DNA from: Chitinophagaceae bacterium
GTDB taxonomy: Bacteria; Bacteroidota; Bacteroidia; Chitinophagales; Chitinophagaceae
Assembly: GCA_016713085.1 (NCBI GenBank)
Contig: JADJPV010000001.1
Location: 1,509,001 to 1,573,000 of the forward strand
Direction of reading: 5' to 3'
Length of the DNA: 64,000 nucleotides
A program made the position numbers and the translations under genes. This document shows, piece by piece, positions 50,398 through 60,064 of the stretch. The first letter of the stretch is position 1, and each line of letters begins with the position of its first letter. The notes under the pieces are model-generated. The model had not been told where the DNA came from. It saw nothing but the letters and a program-made list of their open reading frames with translations, and did not search any database.

Positions 50398-52512
50398 TTA
50401 CATTCTTTCCACCACTATATTGCTGTATTTAAAATTGCCATCAATATCAATCATTTTAAGACGGTAATAATAGATTGAACCGGAAGTTAGATTTATATCT
50501 GCAAAATTGTAGAGGTCATTACCTGATAAGGCAACATTTCCAATTGTACTAAAATTTCTGCCGTCTGTGCTTCTCTCAATTTCAAAATGTGAAAAACCAG
50601 ATTGCGTTTCTATTTTCCAATATAATTTTACAGCATTGTTATTGTATTCGCCTTTAAAGTAACTTAAAATAACAGGTAATGTACAAGTTATAGTCATATT
50701 CATCTGAATAGTGTCATTACACCCCGGATATAATTGCTTAATTGCATAGTAAGTTCCAGTAGATGTCGCATCGGTAACAGTCGCCCAACTGCTGTTGTAA
50801 TATTGATTGTATCCCGGCCTGAATGGCAAAATGTTTGAAAGCGGATAAGGTGAACATCCGGTAATTGAAGTATCTGCAGGTGGTGTACATGGGGGAACAT
50901 TTACTACAAGTGTTGTTGGGCCTATTGCCGGGCATCCATACTCGTCTAAACCAGTTGGGCTGCTGTAAGTGCTACGGCTGGCACCAGATATGTTTCCAAC
51001 AAATGTTACGAAAGCTTTATTTACAATATTGGAATTACAATGAAAAATCTGGCAGTCGGTTGTTACTGTAACTTTAAATTCCATAGTGGTAAGACTGTCT
51101 GTTGCTGCCGTAATGCCCATAGCGCCACCGGTAGTAGCATTAGCGCCGGCGCCTAATCTGAATTTTACAAAATTAACACCACCGGATAAAGCAAATTCAG
51201 CCTGGTCGTCACCAGCCCCGTCAGTTTTAATACCTGCATTTGCGCCGGTATTTATTTTTAAAGAACCGGGTACATAATCCATTGCTCCATATAAGCTATC
51301 ATGTAAAATTACATTGGTAGCAGGGTCATTCCCTTTGTTAACCACCTTTAAGTCAAATTTCAAGGTATCTCCCAGTTCAACTAATCCGCCATTTATATCC
51401 AAAACTTCTTTAGTTATTTCTATATTAGGCTCAAAAACATCTATGGCTGTTGAAATCATAAATGGGGCATATACATCGCCGGAGGATGTCATTCTTATTG
51501 TTGCTGACGTTGCACTGTTGAGTAAATAATTATATGTTGTATTATCAGGAACAAAAATATCTGCATCAATGCCTAAAGTATTTGGATAAGTTGGGTTACG
51601 GGTAATTTCTGCTGTATTGTTATTAATCGTGCTGTTAAATGCATTGTTATTGGGGTTCTTTGTGTCAAATACAGAAAGAAAACCAAAACCCGGGTTACCG
51701 TTAAATTTCAAACTATCTCCCAATGTACCTCTGTCCCCTTCCAAAGAAAACACCCCCAATTTTAAATTAACAGAAGCCGGAGATGGCGGAGTAAAGAAAC
51801 CAGAAATTGGAATGTTTTGTGGATTTGCAGCATTAATTGCTGAAATACCTCTGAATATGGTTAGGTTACGTAATGGTAATGTTGGGTCATTATAAATTAC
51901 AACCAATGCCCAACCGCCACAACGGCCAGTTGCCCCTGTTTGTGTTACTTGGTTTGCTAACCAATATGTACCTGTTCCCCCTTGTCTTACTAAATTGGTT
52001 ACATCTTTATAACAATAATAACCATTAAAAGGAATTGCCGCATCAGTAAGTATATCAGCTTTTAATCCGGTGTAACCACCAATGGGAGTTTTAAAATAAA
52101 CAGAATCTCTTTTAGCATAGTTTGTTGTTCCGGTTGTAATAGTTCCACCCCAAAATAGTACAGCGTAAATTACTCCGCAACCACCAGTTGTGCCCAAAGT
52201 TAAATCAGCATTGGTGCGGCTGAAACGGGGAACCGGGTCGGTGGCATCAGCAATATTATTGTAAATCATGGTAAAACCATTGTTATTGAAATTATTGCCA
52301 CCGCCATTACCGGTTGGTGATACCGCTGTCCGGCCAGTATTGCAAAGTGCCCCACCATTACAGGTTAATGTGGTATTACCCGTAAAAGTAATATCGCCTC
52401 TCTGTGTAACCTGTTTCCAAATTGTAAAAGGTGTTATAGATTGGGCATGTAGAAAGTTACTGCCAAAAACTAAGGCAATAATAAAAAGTAACTGTTTTAT
52501 AAAATTATTCAT
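50398..52512 (-). CDS. large secreted surface protein with DUF11 domain
   Basis: Protein of 704 residues with signal peptide ending LHAQ (about residue 24). The first 350 residues have many Gly, Asn and Thr (GGVIYAVLFWGGTITTG-like stretches and GTYWLANQVTQTGATG) and look like a beta-rich adhesion module. A DUF11 repeat lies at about 365-510 (ITKEVLDINGGLVELGDTLK, FDLKVVNKGNDPATNV). The end, VKLYWKIETQSGFSHFEIER, is the segment that normally precedes a T9SS sorting domain, which here is displaced into other frames downstream. Probable cell-surface protein. A 12-G tract lies 200 bases upstream of its start. Confidence 0.82.
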   Translation of the reverse strand: MNNFIKQLLFIIALVFGSNFLHAQSITPFTIWKQVTQRGDITFTGNTTLTCNGGALCNTGRTAVSPTGNGGGNNFNNNGFTMIYNNIADATDPVPRFSRTNADLTLGTTGGCGVIYAVLFWGGTITTGTTNYAKRDSVYFKTPIGGYTGLKADILTDAAIPFNGYYCYKDVTNLVRQGGTGTYWLANQVTQTGATGRCGGWALVVIYNDPTLPLRNLTIFRGISAINAANPQNIPISGFFTPPSPASVNLKLGVFSLEGDRGTLGDSLKFNGNPGFGFLSVFDTKNPNNNAFNSTINNNTAEITRNPTYPNTLGIDADIFVPDNTTYNYLLNSATSATIRMTSSGDVYAPFMISTAIDVFEPNIEITKEVLDINGGLVELGDTLKFDLKVVNKGNDPATNVILHDSLYGAMDYVPGSLKINTGANAGIKTDGAGDDQAEFALSGGVNFVKFRLGAGANATTGGAMGITAATDSLTTMEFKVTVTTDCQIFHCNSNIVNKAFVTFVGNISGASRSTYSSPTGLDEYGCPAIGPTTLVVNVPPCTPPADTSITGCSPYPLSNILPFRPGYNQYYNSSWATVTDATSTGTYYAIKQLYPGCNDTIQMNMTITCTLPVILSYFKGEYNNNAVKLYWKIETQSGFSHFEIERSTDGRNFSTIGNVALSGNDLYNFADINLTSGSIYYYRLKMIDIDGNFKYSNIVVERM

Positions 52513-53057
52513 GGTATTGGTTTTGTTAAGAAAACAACTGGGGTAAAGCTACTACCCATAATTATTATATTTTAGATTTTAGCCGAAACGGGAATTTTGC
52601 AAGTTGAAAGCCGTTAACTCTGTCTTCAAAGTGAATTACCATAACAGGGAAATGCAGATGGGCTGAAATTCTCGAAAACGAACTTTCTTGATTTTCAACA
52701 AATTGAAATGGGGGGGGGGGGTAAAAAATTTTTCATTTTAAAATTTTGGTTTTGTAAACTGTCTACTAAGGCTTTAGTCGCACATAAAGACAATTTAGTT
52801 GCAAAGAAACGATTTTTTTTGAGTTTTAGTTTGTCCGATTGATATATTTTCTGCAATAATTTTTGCTGTTTCTTGTCAGGTCGCTATTGCAAACGTTTGC
52901 TGTATTTTGTCTGCCCATTATTAGTACTGTCGCTGAATAGGCTTGCAGGTAACAAAATTATGCGTATTGAACAGGCTTGGAAAAAAATACCCGCCTTTGA
53001 AAATCAAAATTTTGTTTTTGTATTTAATTTTATTTGTGGTAAAATCTAAATCAACAT
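52513..53057. other. gene-free stretch with poly-G tract
   Basis: 545 bases without a supported gene. It contains a run of twelve G at 52710-52721 followed by A/T-rich DNA. No terminator or promoter with good consensus was found. The right end borders the decayed recombinase. Confidence 0.4.
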
Positions 53058-54269
53058 TCACCCAGTTTCCTTCGCGACCTGGTCATCGCGGGGGCTGTAA
53101 TATTTAGCTGCTGTTTTTGTTACATGCATATATTCTTTCGTTGGTTTTAATTTCAAAATGCCCGAGCAGATCTTTAATAGGGTGAATCTGTTCCTTTTTC
53201 CAGTAAATGTGTTGCAAAACTGTGTCTTAATGAATGTACTCCAACGTCTTTCTTTATTCCGGCCTTTATTTTTAGCCGATTCGAAATATTTTTTGAATAG
53301 TTCGTACAGGGTAAGCAGCACCTGATTGCTCTGATTCAAAAAGAAAAATTCCTGGCTTTGGCTTATAGGTTTTAATATATGCCCGTAAAATATCAAGAAG
53401 AACAGGACTCAGATTTACATAACGGTCTTTCTTGCCTTTTGCGTTTTCAATAAAAATCTGCATCCTCCCGCTGTCTATATTCTTTATTTTAAGTGCTGCA
53501 ATTTCACTCACCCGCAAACCGGCACTGTAAGCAGTAAAAAGCATTGCCTTGTGTTTAAGATTATCAAGTCCGTTAAATAATCTTGCTAACTCATCTTCAC
53601 CCAAAACCTTAGGTAAAATCAATTGTTTCTTTGGTCTTGGTATTTCCCAAAAAACTTTTCTCTTTGTAATACCTGTTCATAATAAAACTTCATGGCATTA
53701 ATGCGGCTGTGAAGTGTATTCTCTTTCAAACCCAGTTGTTCATAACAATAAACAAGATACCGTTTCAGGTGGTCTGCTTTCAGTTCATCGGCAGGTACAT
53801 CTTTTAAGGTAAGCAGCAGCTGCGTCATTTCGTTCAGATAAGTGCGGATGGTTGAAGAACTGAAAGCTTTCAGTTTCAACCGCTGTTCCATTAATAGTAA
53901 TACATGTTTATTTACAGGTGAAACAGATACTTTCTGTTTTGGAACTGCAGCTCCGGGATTTTTTACTTCTGTTTGTTGATGAGATTTCTGAAGAATTGAA
54001 GTTGCCGTTTTTTAGCTGTCTTAACCTTTTTTCTGCTCAAGATAGTTCTTCAACTCTGCCGTTTCAAGAGTGGCCGGTTTTTGTAAGGCATCTTTTAATT
54101 GCTGAAATGATTCTTTGCTTAACGGAATATACCAGCAGCCATGAGTTTGGCTCCACCTCGCCTTCAATTGATTGCGGAGCACTTTGTTAACATCAGCATG
54201 ATGCAGAAAGTAAATACCAATCCATTCTTTGGCCTGGTGCTGTAAAGGCTTCAGCTGTACTTGAATCAT
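53058..54269 (-). pseudogene. tyrosine recombinase (XerC/D-like integrase), multiply frameshifted
   Basis: Remains of one integrase of about 400 residues. The N-terminal arm (54269-54021) reads GCWYIPLSKESFQQLKDAL. The SAM-like core-binding domain (53891-53619) reads STIRTYLNEMTQLLLTL. The catalytic domain starts at 53622 with ARLFNGLDNLKHKAMLFTAY, SAGLRVSEIAALK (first catalytic Arg) and stops after IQKIF. In other frames follow VGVHSLRHSFATHLLEKG (HxxR), IKDLLGHFEIKT (GH) and a Tyr segment TKEYMHV. All catalytic parts can be found, but at least four frame changes are needed. Either true decay or poor sequence. Confidence 0.8.
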
Positions 54270-54350
54270 AAAGAAATGTACAAAAACAAGTTCTTATTTT
54301 TTATACCAAAGGTTTTATGCTGCACGGCAACTCTTATAACCACCATTGCC

Positions 54351-54701
54351 TCACTTCTTCTCCAGCTCATTAATAAACTGCTGCAGTAGTTCCAGCTGTT
54401 CAGCCGATAAATTTTTCATCCGTTCAGCAGCACTCAGCGGCTTGGGTTTTGGTTTCAGCTTTTCCAGCGCAACAGGTTCCGTTAACTGCAAATCAGCATC
54501 AGCCACCCACACAAACAAATCATCAGGCGTACACTTACAGATCAGGCAAAGCTTTTCCAGAGTAGCGTAAGTAATGTTTTTTGTTTTGTTGGTAACAAGG
54601 CGGCTCACCGTATAATAAGGGATGCCATTTTTTACTAAGTAAGTTTGAGGATTGACAATACCCCTGTCTTCCAAGAGCTTTAATACATTTAAAGCGAGCA
54701 T
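54351..54701 (-). CDS. XRE-type HTH transcriptional regulator
   Basis: Regulator of 116 residues with a Cro/C1-like helix-turn-helix (NPQTYLVKNGIPYYTVSRLV, then TNKTKNITYATLEKLCLICK and CTPDDLFVW, typical of HTH_26). The C-terminal part (LKPKPKPLSAAERMKNLSAE) is a linker and short helix, possibly for dimerisation. The open frame continues up to 54893 through the 21-bp repeats, but that part (LQ every seven residues) is an artefact of the repeats; the ATG at 54701 is chosen. It lies just downstream of the repeat array, which could be its operator. Confidence 0.85.
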   Translation of the reverse strand: MLALNVLKLLEDRGIVNPQTYLVKNGIPYYTVSRLVTNKTKNITYATLEKLCLICKCTPDDLFVWVADADLQLTEPVALEKLKPKPKPLSAAERMKNLSAEQLELLQQFINELEKK

Positions 54702-54768
54702 AAAAAGGTGTTTTAGAGCAAAAAGATACAAAAACAGGTCAAAAAAGCCAATAAACCGACATTTACAT

Positions 54769-54987
54769 TGCAGCGATTGCAAAGCGCATTCAAATAACTG
54801 CAAAGCGAGGTTAAATAACTGCAAGAGCATTTGAAATATCTGCAATGAACATTGCACGAACTGCAAATTGCATTCGCAAGACTGCAAAGGCATTTCAATT
54901 TACTGCAACAGGCATTCAATTATCTGCAAATTCCATTCGCACAACTGCAAAGCGCATTCAAATAACTGCAAATAAGACTCGCTAAGA
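54769..54987. repeat. ten phased 21-bp repeats upstream of the XRE gene
   Basis: Degenerate repeat with consensus near ACTGCAAAGCGCATTCAAAT. The core TGCA occurs at 54778, 54799, 54820, 54841, 54862, 54883, 54904, 54925, 54946 and 54967: nine intervals of exactly 21 bases with no slippage although the interiors differ. Additional TGCA cores are at 54769 and 54853. A spacing of 21 is two helical turns. The array ends 68 bases before the XRE start. It is not a CRISPR, because there are no unique spacers. Confidence 0.85.
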
Positions 54988-55230
54988 CTCCAACATGCAA
55001 AACAAGAAAAACCACAAAACCGAAATAAGTCAGACAGACGAACAAAGGATGATTGTGCAAGTACAAATGCAATTAACCACAGTAGTAAGCAAGCTTAATC
55101 AGGGAATCATCCCGCAATCGGCCGTCTTCGATTGCGGGGGTCCTTTTTGTTTCTTTTTGGACAAGCAAAAAGAAAAGAAAGAACAGCAAACTGTTTTTAA
55201 AGAAGACAGCTAAAAAAATCAAAAAACAAA

Positions 55231-55251
55231 AAAGGGTGCAAAGCACCCTTT
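55231..55251 (-). terminator. terminator downstream of the SNF2 helicase gene
   Basis: AAAGGGTGC and GCACCCTTT are perfect inverted copies around AAA; on the minus strand they are followed by TTTTTTGTTTTTT. It lies 22 bases after the helicase stop codon. Confidence 0.8.
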
Positions 55252-55272
55252 CATTATCATCAAATAAAATCT

Positions 55273-58200
55273 TTAACTGAACAAATACTCCACATCCTCC
55301 CTCGTCAAACTCTTCACAAATCCATTATCATCAGCAATCAAATCTCTTGCAAGCGAACGTTTCCGTTCCTGCAGCTGAACAATCTTATCTTCAATCGTAT
55401 CCTTACAAATCATACGGTAAGCAAAGATGTTGTTGGTTTGACCAATACGGTGTGTACGGTCAATCGCCTGTTGTTCAACAGCCGGGTTCCACCAGGGATC
55501 AACGATATATACATAGTCGGCAGCCGTTAAGTTTAAACCCACACCACCCGCTTTTAATGAAATTAAAAACACACGTACTTCTTCATTGTTCTGAAATTCC
55601 TGTACCGCTTTTTCTCTGTCGGCAGCAGACGTGCTTCCATCAAAATAAAACAAAGGAATATTTAACTCTTCCAGTTTATGTTTAATGAGCGCCAGCATTC
55701 CCAGGAACTGTGAAAACACCAATGCTTTATGATTACCCATATTCTCTTCCAGCTCTCTTGCAATTTCATCGAGCTTGATAGAATGGTTGGGAAATTTTTC
55801 TGTTTCGTTTAAGATAGAAGGTGAATCACAAATCTGCCGCAGTTTCATCAATCCCTGTAAGATCGTTAATTGCGATTGACCAATACCAACATCTTCAATG
55901 GTACCCAGAATTTTTGAACGGTATTCATTCCGGTAAGCATCATAGATCTTACGCTGATCGTTTTCCATTTCACAGTACAGAATGGTTTCTGTTTTTTCCG
56001 GAAGATCTTTCGCTACCTGTTCTTTGGTTCGGCGGAGGATGAAAGGAAATAATAATTTACGTAAATGATCTTTTTGTTCTTTCTCACCAAACTTATCAAT
56101 GGGAGTAGCAAAATCGTTACGGAAATGTTCTACACTGCCCAGCATACCGGGGTTGAGAAAATTCATCTGCGCATAAATATCAAATGTATTGTTCTGCAAA
56201 GGAGTACCGCTCATGCAAATGCGGTTCTTGCTTTTCAGCAAACCTGCTGCTTTCGCAACCTTGCTGTTTGGATTTTTAATTGCCTGGCTTTCATCTAAGA
56301 TCACACAATCAAAACCCTGCTCACTTAATAATTTTATATCGCTGCGCAGTGTACCGTAGGTTGTAATGATCACGTTAAACTGATCAAACTGTTTTTTATC
56401 TCTTGTGCGTTGTGCTCCATGATGAATATGATAGGTTAATTCAGGAGTAAACTTCTTGATTTCATTTTCCCAGTTATACATCAATGTTGTAGGGCAGGCC
56501 ACCAACGCTTTTAAATGTCCGTTCTTTTCACGCAGATGATGCAGGAACGAAAGTGCCTGGATGGTTTTACCCAAACCCATATCATCGGCAAGTATTCCAC
56601 CCCAGCCAACTTCACTTAAAAAGTTGAGCCAGTGAAATCCGCTTTCCTGGTAAGGACGCAGGATGGGCATTAAATGTTTCGGCGGATCAATTTTTTTGAT
56701 GTGTTTGAATTCACGCAGACGTTCATACTTTTCTTCCAGCTCAATCATCAGCTCAGCTTCATCTCTGTTTTCGTACAACTCATCAATAACGCTGATATGA
56801 TATTTTGATAAACGCAGTTTGTCGTGTTTGTTTTCACCCACACGGAACAGCATAGAATATCGTTTAATCCATTCTTCAGGCAACACACCCAATGAACCAT
56901 CAGCCAAATGCACCAGTGTTTGTTTGTTGGCCAGGGCTTTTTTTACTTCAGCAATACTTACCTGCTGATCGCCAAACACCACATTCACTTTTGCATCAAA
57001 CCAGTCAACACCATTGCTGATATAAATCTGTGTTTTTGGTTTGGATGTATTGAAACGGAAATTCTTCAGCACATCCCATCCTTCAACGGGAACCTTCATT
57101 TCCTTCATGGCATCCACAAACAAAAAGAACCAGTTGTTCTTTAACACTTCTGCACCTTTCAATGCAAGCTGTGTTCCGCCTTCAGGTTTAATAAACTGTG
57201 AGTGCAGTTTTTCAACCTTACCAATGAATTCGTTTTCTTTTTCTTTGTTGCGGTTTACAATGACCAAACCATCTTCACTTGGAAGAATGATTTCATCTTT
57301 ATCGCTTGGTCTTACTTTATATCCTTTGTAACTGAAGGTAGGAATCATCACCAGGTATTCGCCACGCTCCTGCAACTGCAAGGGTTACTTCCGGCTCCCC
57401 CGATTTTACTTCTTTGATCAATGCTTCATCAAACTCCACATGATATTCCCTTGCAATCTTCAGCGCTTCTTTTTCAAGAAAGGAAGGAAGATCAGTGTTA
57501 CCGATCAATCGGTTATTGTTATTGGCGAAATCAATGGCATGCTGTGCATCTTCCTGCTTCTCCCATGTTCTTGCTTCATCATTCAGGAAAAAAATCAGCG
57601 GACTGTTCCAGTCATTATCATGCACATCAACAGGTGCGCCGTTTATTTTTACTTTACAGCTCCACTCCCATTTATTTTTTTTCTGTGTTAAGGCAAAGAA
57701 TGGTTTTAAGAAAGTACCGGATGTTGAAACAGGAACAAGATTTTTTGTTTTAAACTCTTTTCCTTTCGGCAGAAGTAAAACAGGTGAACTTGTTTCTGCA
57801 AATAATTTCTGAATACGTGGAAGAAGATATTCCAGCATCAGTGTTTTGGTATCTTCCGGTAAATCATCTTCATCCTGGTGAATAATATTTTCCCAGATGC
57901 CCGAGAAAGGAGAGTTGCGGTTTACAAACTTGCTGATCTCCGCAGGCTGCAAACGACGCAGCAGTTGCAGCAACAGCTTATCATTTTCAGGAAAGTCTTC
58001 TGTTTCAATAAACTTGCTTACATCTAATTTTTCAACCACACCAATATACTCTGCACCGTCTTCATTGGTTTCACCTTTCACCACATCAATACTGAAATAG
58101 GGAAACTGTTTGGTGTTATTGTTTAATACAATTCCCAAACGCTGACTGGGTTTCAGATCAACAGCCACTTCCACTTCGGGTTCATTTGTTTGAGTAAAGA

Positions 58201-59020
58201 AGGGCTCTGGTTTTTTGATGGTGGATGGTTCTACTCTTTTTACACCGGGATCAAGCACACGTAAAAAAGGTTTTCCGTCTTTATAAATAAATTCAAATTT
58301 CTCCTGCCAGTTATCAGTTAAGGAATAACCATAAATGCCGAGCAGCTTTCCTTTTTCTTTATCCATGTTGCGGATGCTGTCGAAATACATCGGCCCGTGT
58401 GAATTCATGAGTTGAATAAACACAACGGCTTTATGTTCACAGATGGCATGTGCGCTTTCGGCACAGTTGCAGGAAGTATCAAAATTACGCTCGTCATTTT
58501 TCTGAATAGTTACCGGCCAGGCCTCACCATTCATGATTACTTCGGCTTTTACACTTTCATCTTTGGCAGAAAGAATAGAGGCTTTGTTGGTACGCAGAAA
58601 AATTTCCGCATCATCCAGTGCAGCTGCAGCTGTTAATGAACGGATTGTTTTCAGCTCAATGTTTTTCATTTTCACAACGGTGTGCCGCTGATCATAGCGC
58701 AGATCTTTGATGCCGAGAATATTCCTGTCAACTAAATCCTGTAACTGAAACAGTGAAGCAACTTCGTGCCTGCAGATATCGCCTAAATTATACGGACAGC
58801 TGCAACGCACATTCATGGCGTTGGCATCCTTATACTTTTGAATATAGACTTTGTAAAAAGTAGCATAGGAATCATCTCTTACACGGAATACAACGGTGCC
58901 CATCAATTCATCGTGTTCAACCAGTTCGGCAAAGCCAATGGCATGAATTTTTTTTCCACGACGGACTACTTCTTCGGTTCCATGATTATAAGCAAACTTC
59001 AACAGGTGTGGTAACGCCAT
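55273..59020 (-). pseudogene. SWIM zinc-finger SNF2-family helicase, frameshifted
   Basis: One gene of about 1249 residues in two frames. The N-terminal half (to about 57385) has the SWIM zinc motif CSCPYNLGDICRHE and a second Cys/His cluster (CNCAESAHAICEHKAV). It breaks at a CCC run of the coding strand (57382-57384): GEPEVTLAVAG becomes GEPEVTLQLQERGEYLVMIP when one C is removed. The C-terminal half is the SNF2 ATPase: ADDMGLGKTIQALSF (Walker A), ILDESQAIKNP (DESQ box) and LKAGGVGLNLTAADYV, VDPWWNPAVEQQAIDRTHRI. The start at 59020 (MALPHLLKFAYNHG) is chosen because the promoter at 59073-59080 leaves no room for 59068. Translocates on DNA; role unknown. Confidence 0.85.
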
Positions 59021-59072
59021 TCTCTTCTCTGGATTAATTTTTTTAAGCAGCCGTTGCGAAAGGGCCAATCTG

Positions 59073-59080
59073 CAAAAATA
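59073..59080 (-). promoter_or_regulatory. -7 promoter element of the SNF2 helicase gene
   Basis: The minus strand reads TATTTTTG, an exact TAnnTTTG match, 52 bases before the ATG at 59020. Confidence 0.5.
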
Positions 59081-59191
59081 AAAGGATTCTATTCACATTT
59101 CCAGAGAAAAGATGAAAGAAATAAAAACATTGCTGCGACAAACAGAATACAGAAAAACTAAGCTATCTTTAGTAGTTTTTCTTTCCGGAAA

Positions 59192-59912
59192 TTATTTCCC
59201 CGCAATCAGCATTCCATCTTTATAAACCGGCAAAACATTGGCAATGTCTTCTGTTAAGCAGAAGCGGATATCTTCAATCAAACCATAGCGGTCTACAAGG
59301 CGATGATAGTGTGTAAGGTTGGGTGAAAACCCATAGAGATCGTCTTTCACCAGCAGGTATTGCTGTTCAGCAGTTAAGGAACTGTCGCAATGAATAGTGA
59401 ACTGTTCTTTAATACGGTTAATGACTGCGCCTGCAAATAAAGTGTCTTCTAAATTATACCTGTCTTTCCATCCGGCACAACCAAGAATTACATTTTTATT
59501 CTGGAAAATCACAAACAGCAGAAAGGTTTGGAAAGGAGCCGGTGATAATGGTATCAGCTTTATTATCCAGAGCCATGTGGAGCAATCTTGTTCCATTGGT
59601 GGTTGTAAGAACAAGTGTTTTACCTGCAACAAATTCTCTTGAATATTCTAAAGGAGAATTACCATGCTTTAAACCTTCGGCAATTTTTCCATCACGTTCC
59701 CCGGCAGAAATGCCATCAATTTTTTTTCCGATTTCTACAGCTTTGGCAACTGTATCAACCGGTATTACACATTTAGCACCGTTAAACAATGCAGAAGAAA
59801 TGGTTGATGTTGCACGGAATACATCAATAATTACAACAACGGCATTGTTGAGATCATACAAATGCAAAAGGGCCGGCGAAAGACAGGTATAGAGCGATGG
59901 TTTTGTACTCAT
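59192..59912 (-). pseudogene. comB: 2-phosphosulfolactate phosphatase family protein (ComB), frameshifted
   Basis: One gene of about 239 residues. The first part (from 59912) reads VVVIIDVFRATSTISSALFN, the DVFRAT motif of ComB, then TLVLTTTNGTRLLHMA, and stops after LSAVCDFPE. The second frame continues QNKNVILGCAGWKDRYNLED, TLFAGAVINRIKEQF and ends PVYKDGMLIAGK at 59192. Removing one base from AAAA at 59505-59508 gives CDFQNKNVILG. ComB hydrolyses 2-phosphosulfolactate in coenzyme M synthesis in archaea; bacterial copies are common and of unknown use. A consensus promoter precedes it. Confidence 0.85.
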
Positions 59913-59923
59913 AATGTAAGTAG

Positions 59924-59931
59924 CAAAAATA
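59924..59931 (-). promoter_or_regulatory. -7 promoter element of comB
   Basis: The minus strand reads TATTTTTG, an exact TAnnTTTG match, 12 bases before the ATG at 59912. Confidence 0.55.
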
Positions 59932-60064
59932 ATGAAGTACAGCGAATGAAGCTAAATGCAAAAAAAGAATGCAGAAACATGTGCCGGAAAGACGGTAAGA
60001 AAGGAAAAGAAGAATTTTTATTCCCGTCTTCCCGGCAAAAAATATTTTTTGTTCAGTATAAATT

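Noticed and set aside
54351..54893. Longer XRE protein starting at 54893
   Set aside because: The extra 64 residues are translated from the 21-bp repeats and show only their seven-residue periodicity; the HTH domain begins after 54701.
54769..54987. CRISPR array
   Set aside because: The repeats are head to tail with a 21-base period and no unique spacers, and no cas genes are present.
43667..55200. A complete known anti-phage defence island (restriction-modification, CBASS, Thoeris, Zorya and similar)
   Set aside because: Only toxin-antitoxin pairs, a GNAT, an IS and an integrase remnant are present. The SNF2 helicase at 55-59 kb has no methylase or nuclease partner, so a DISARM-like system is not supported.
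54995..55213. Open frame of 72 codons on the plus strand right after the 21-bp repeats
   Set aside because: Polar composition, no family, and its second half lies in a low-complexity A/G-rich stretch (aagcaaaaagaaaag type) that often forms chance frames in this phylum. Not annotated.
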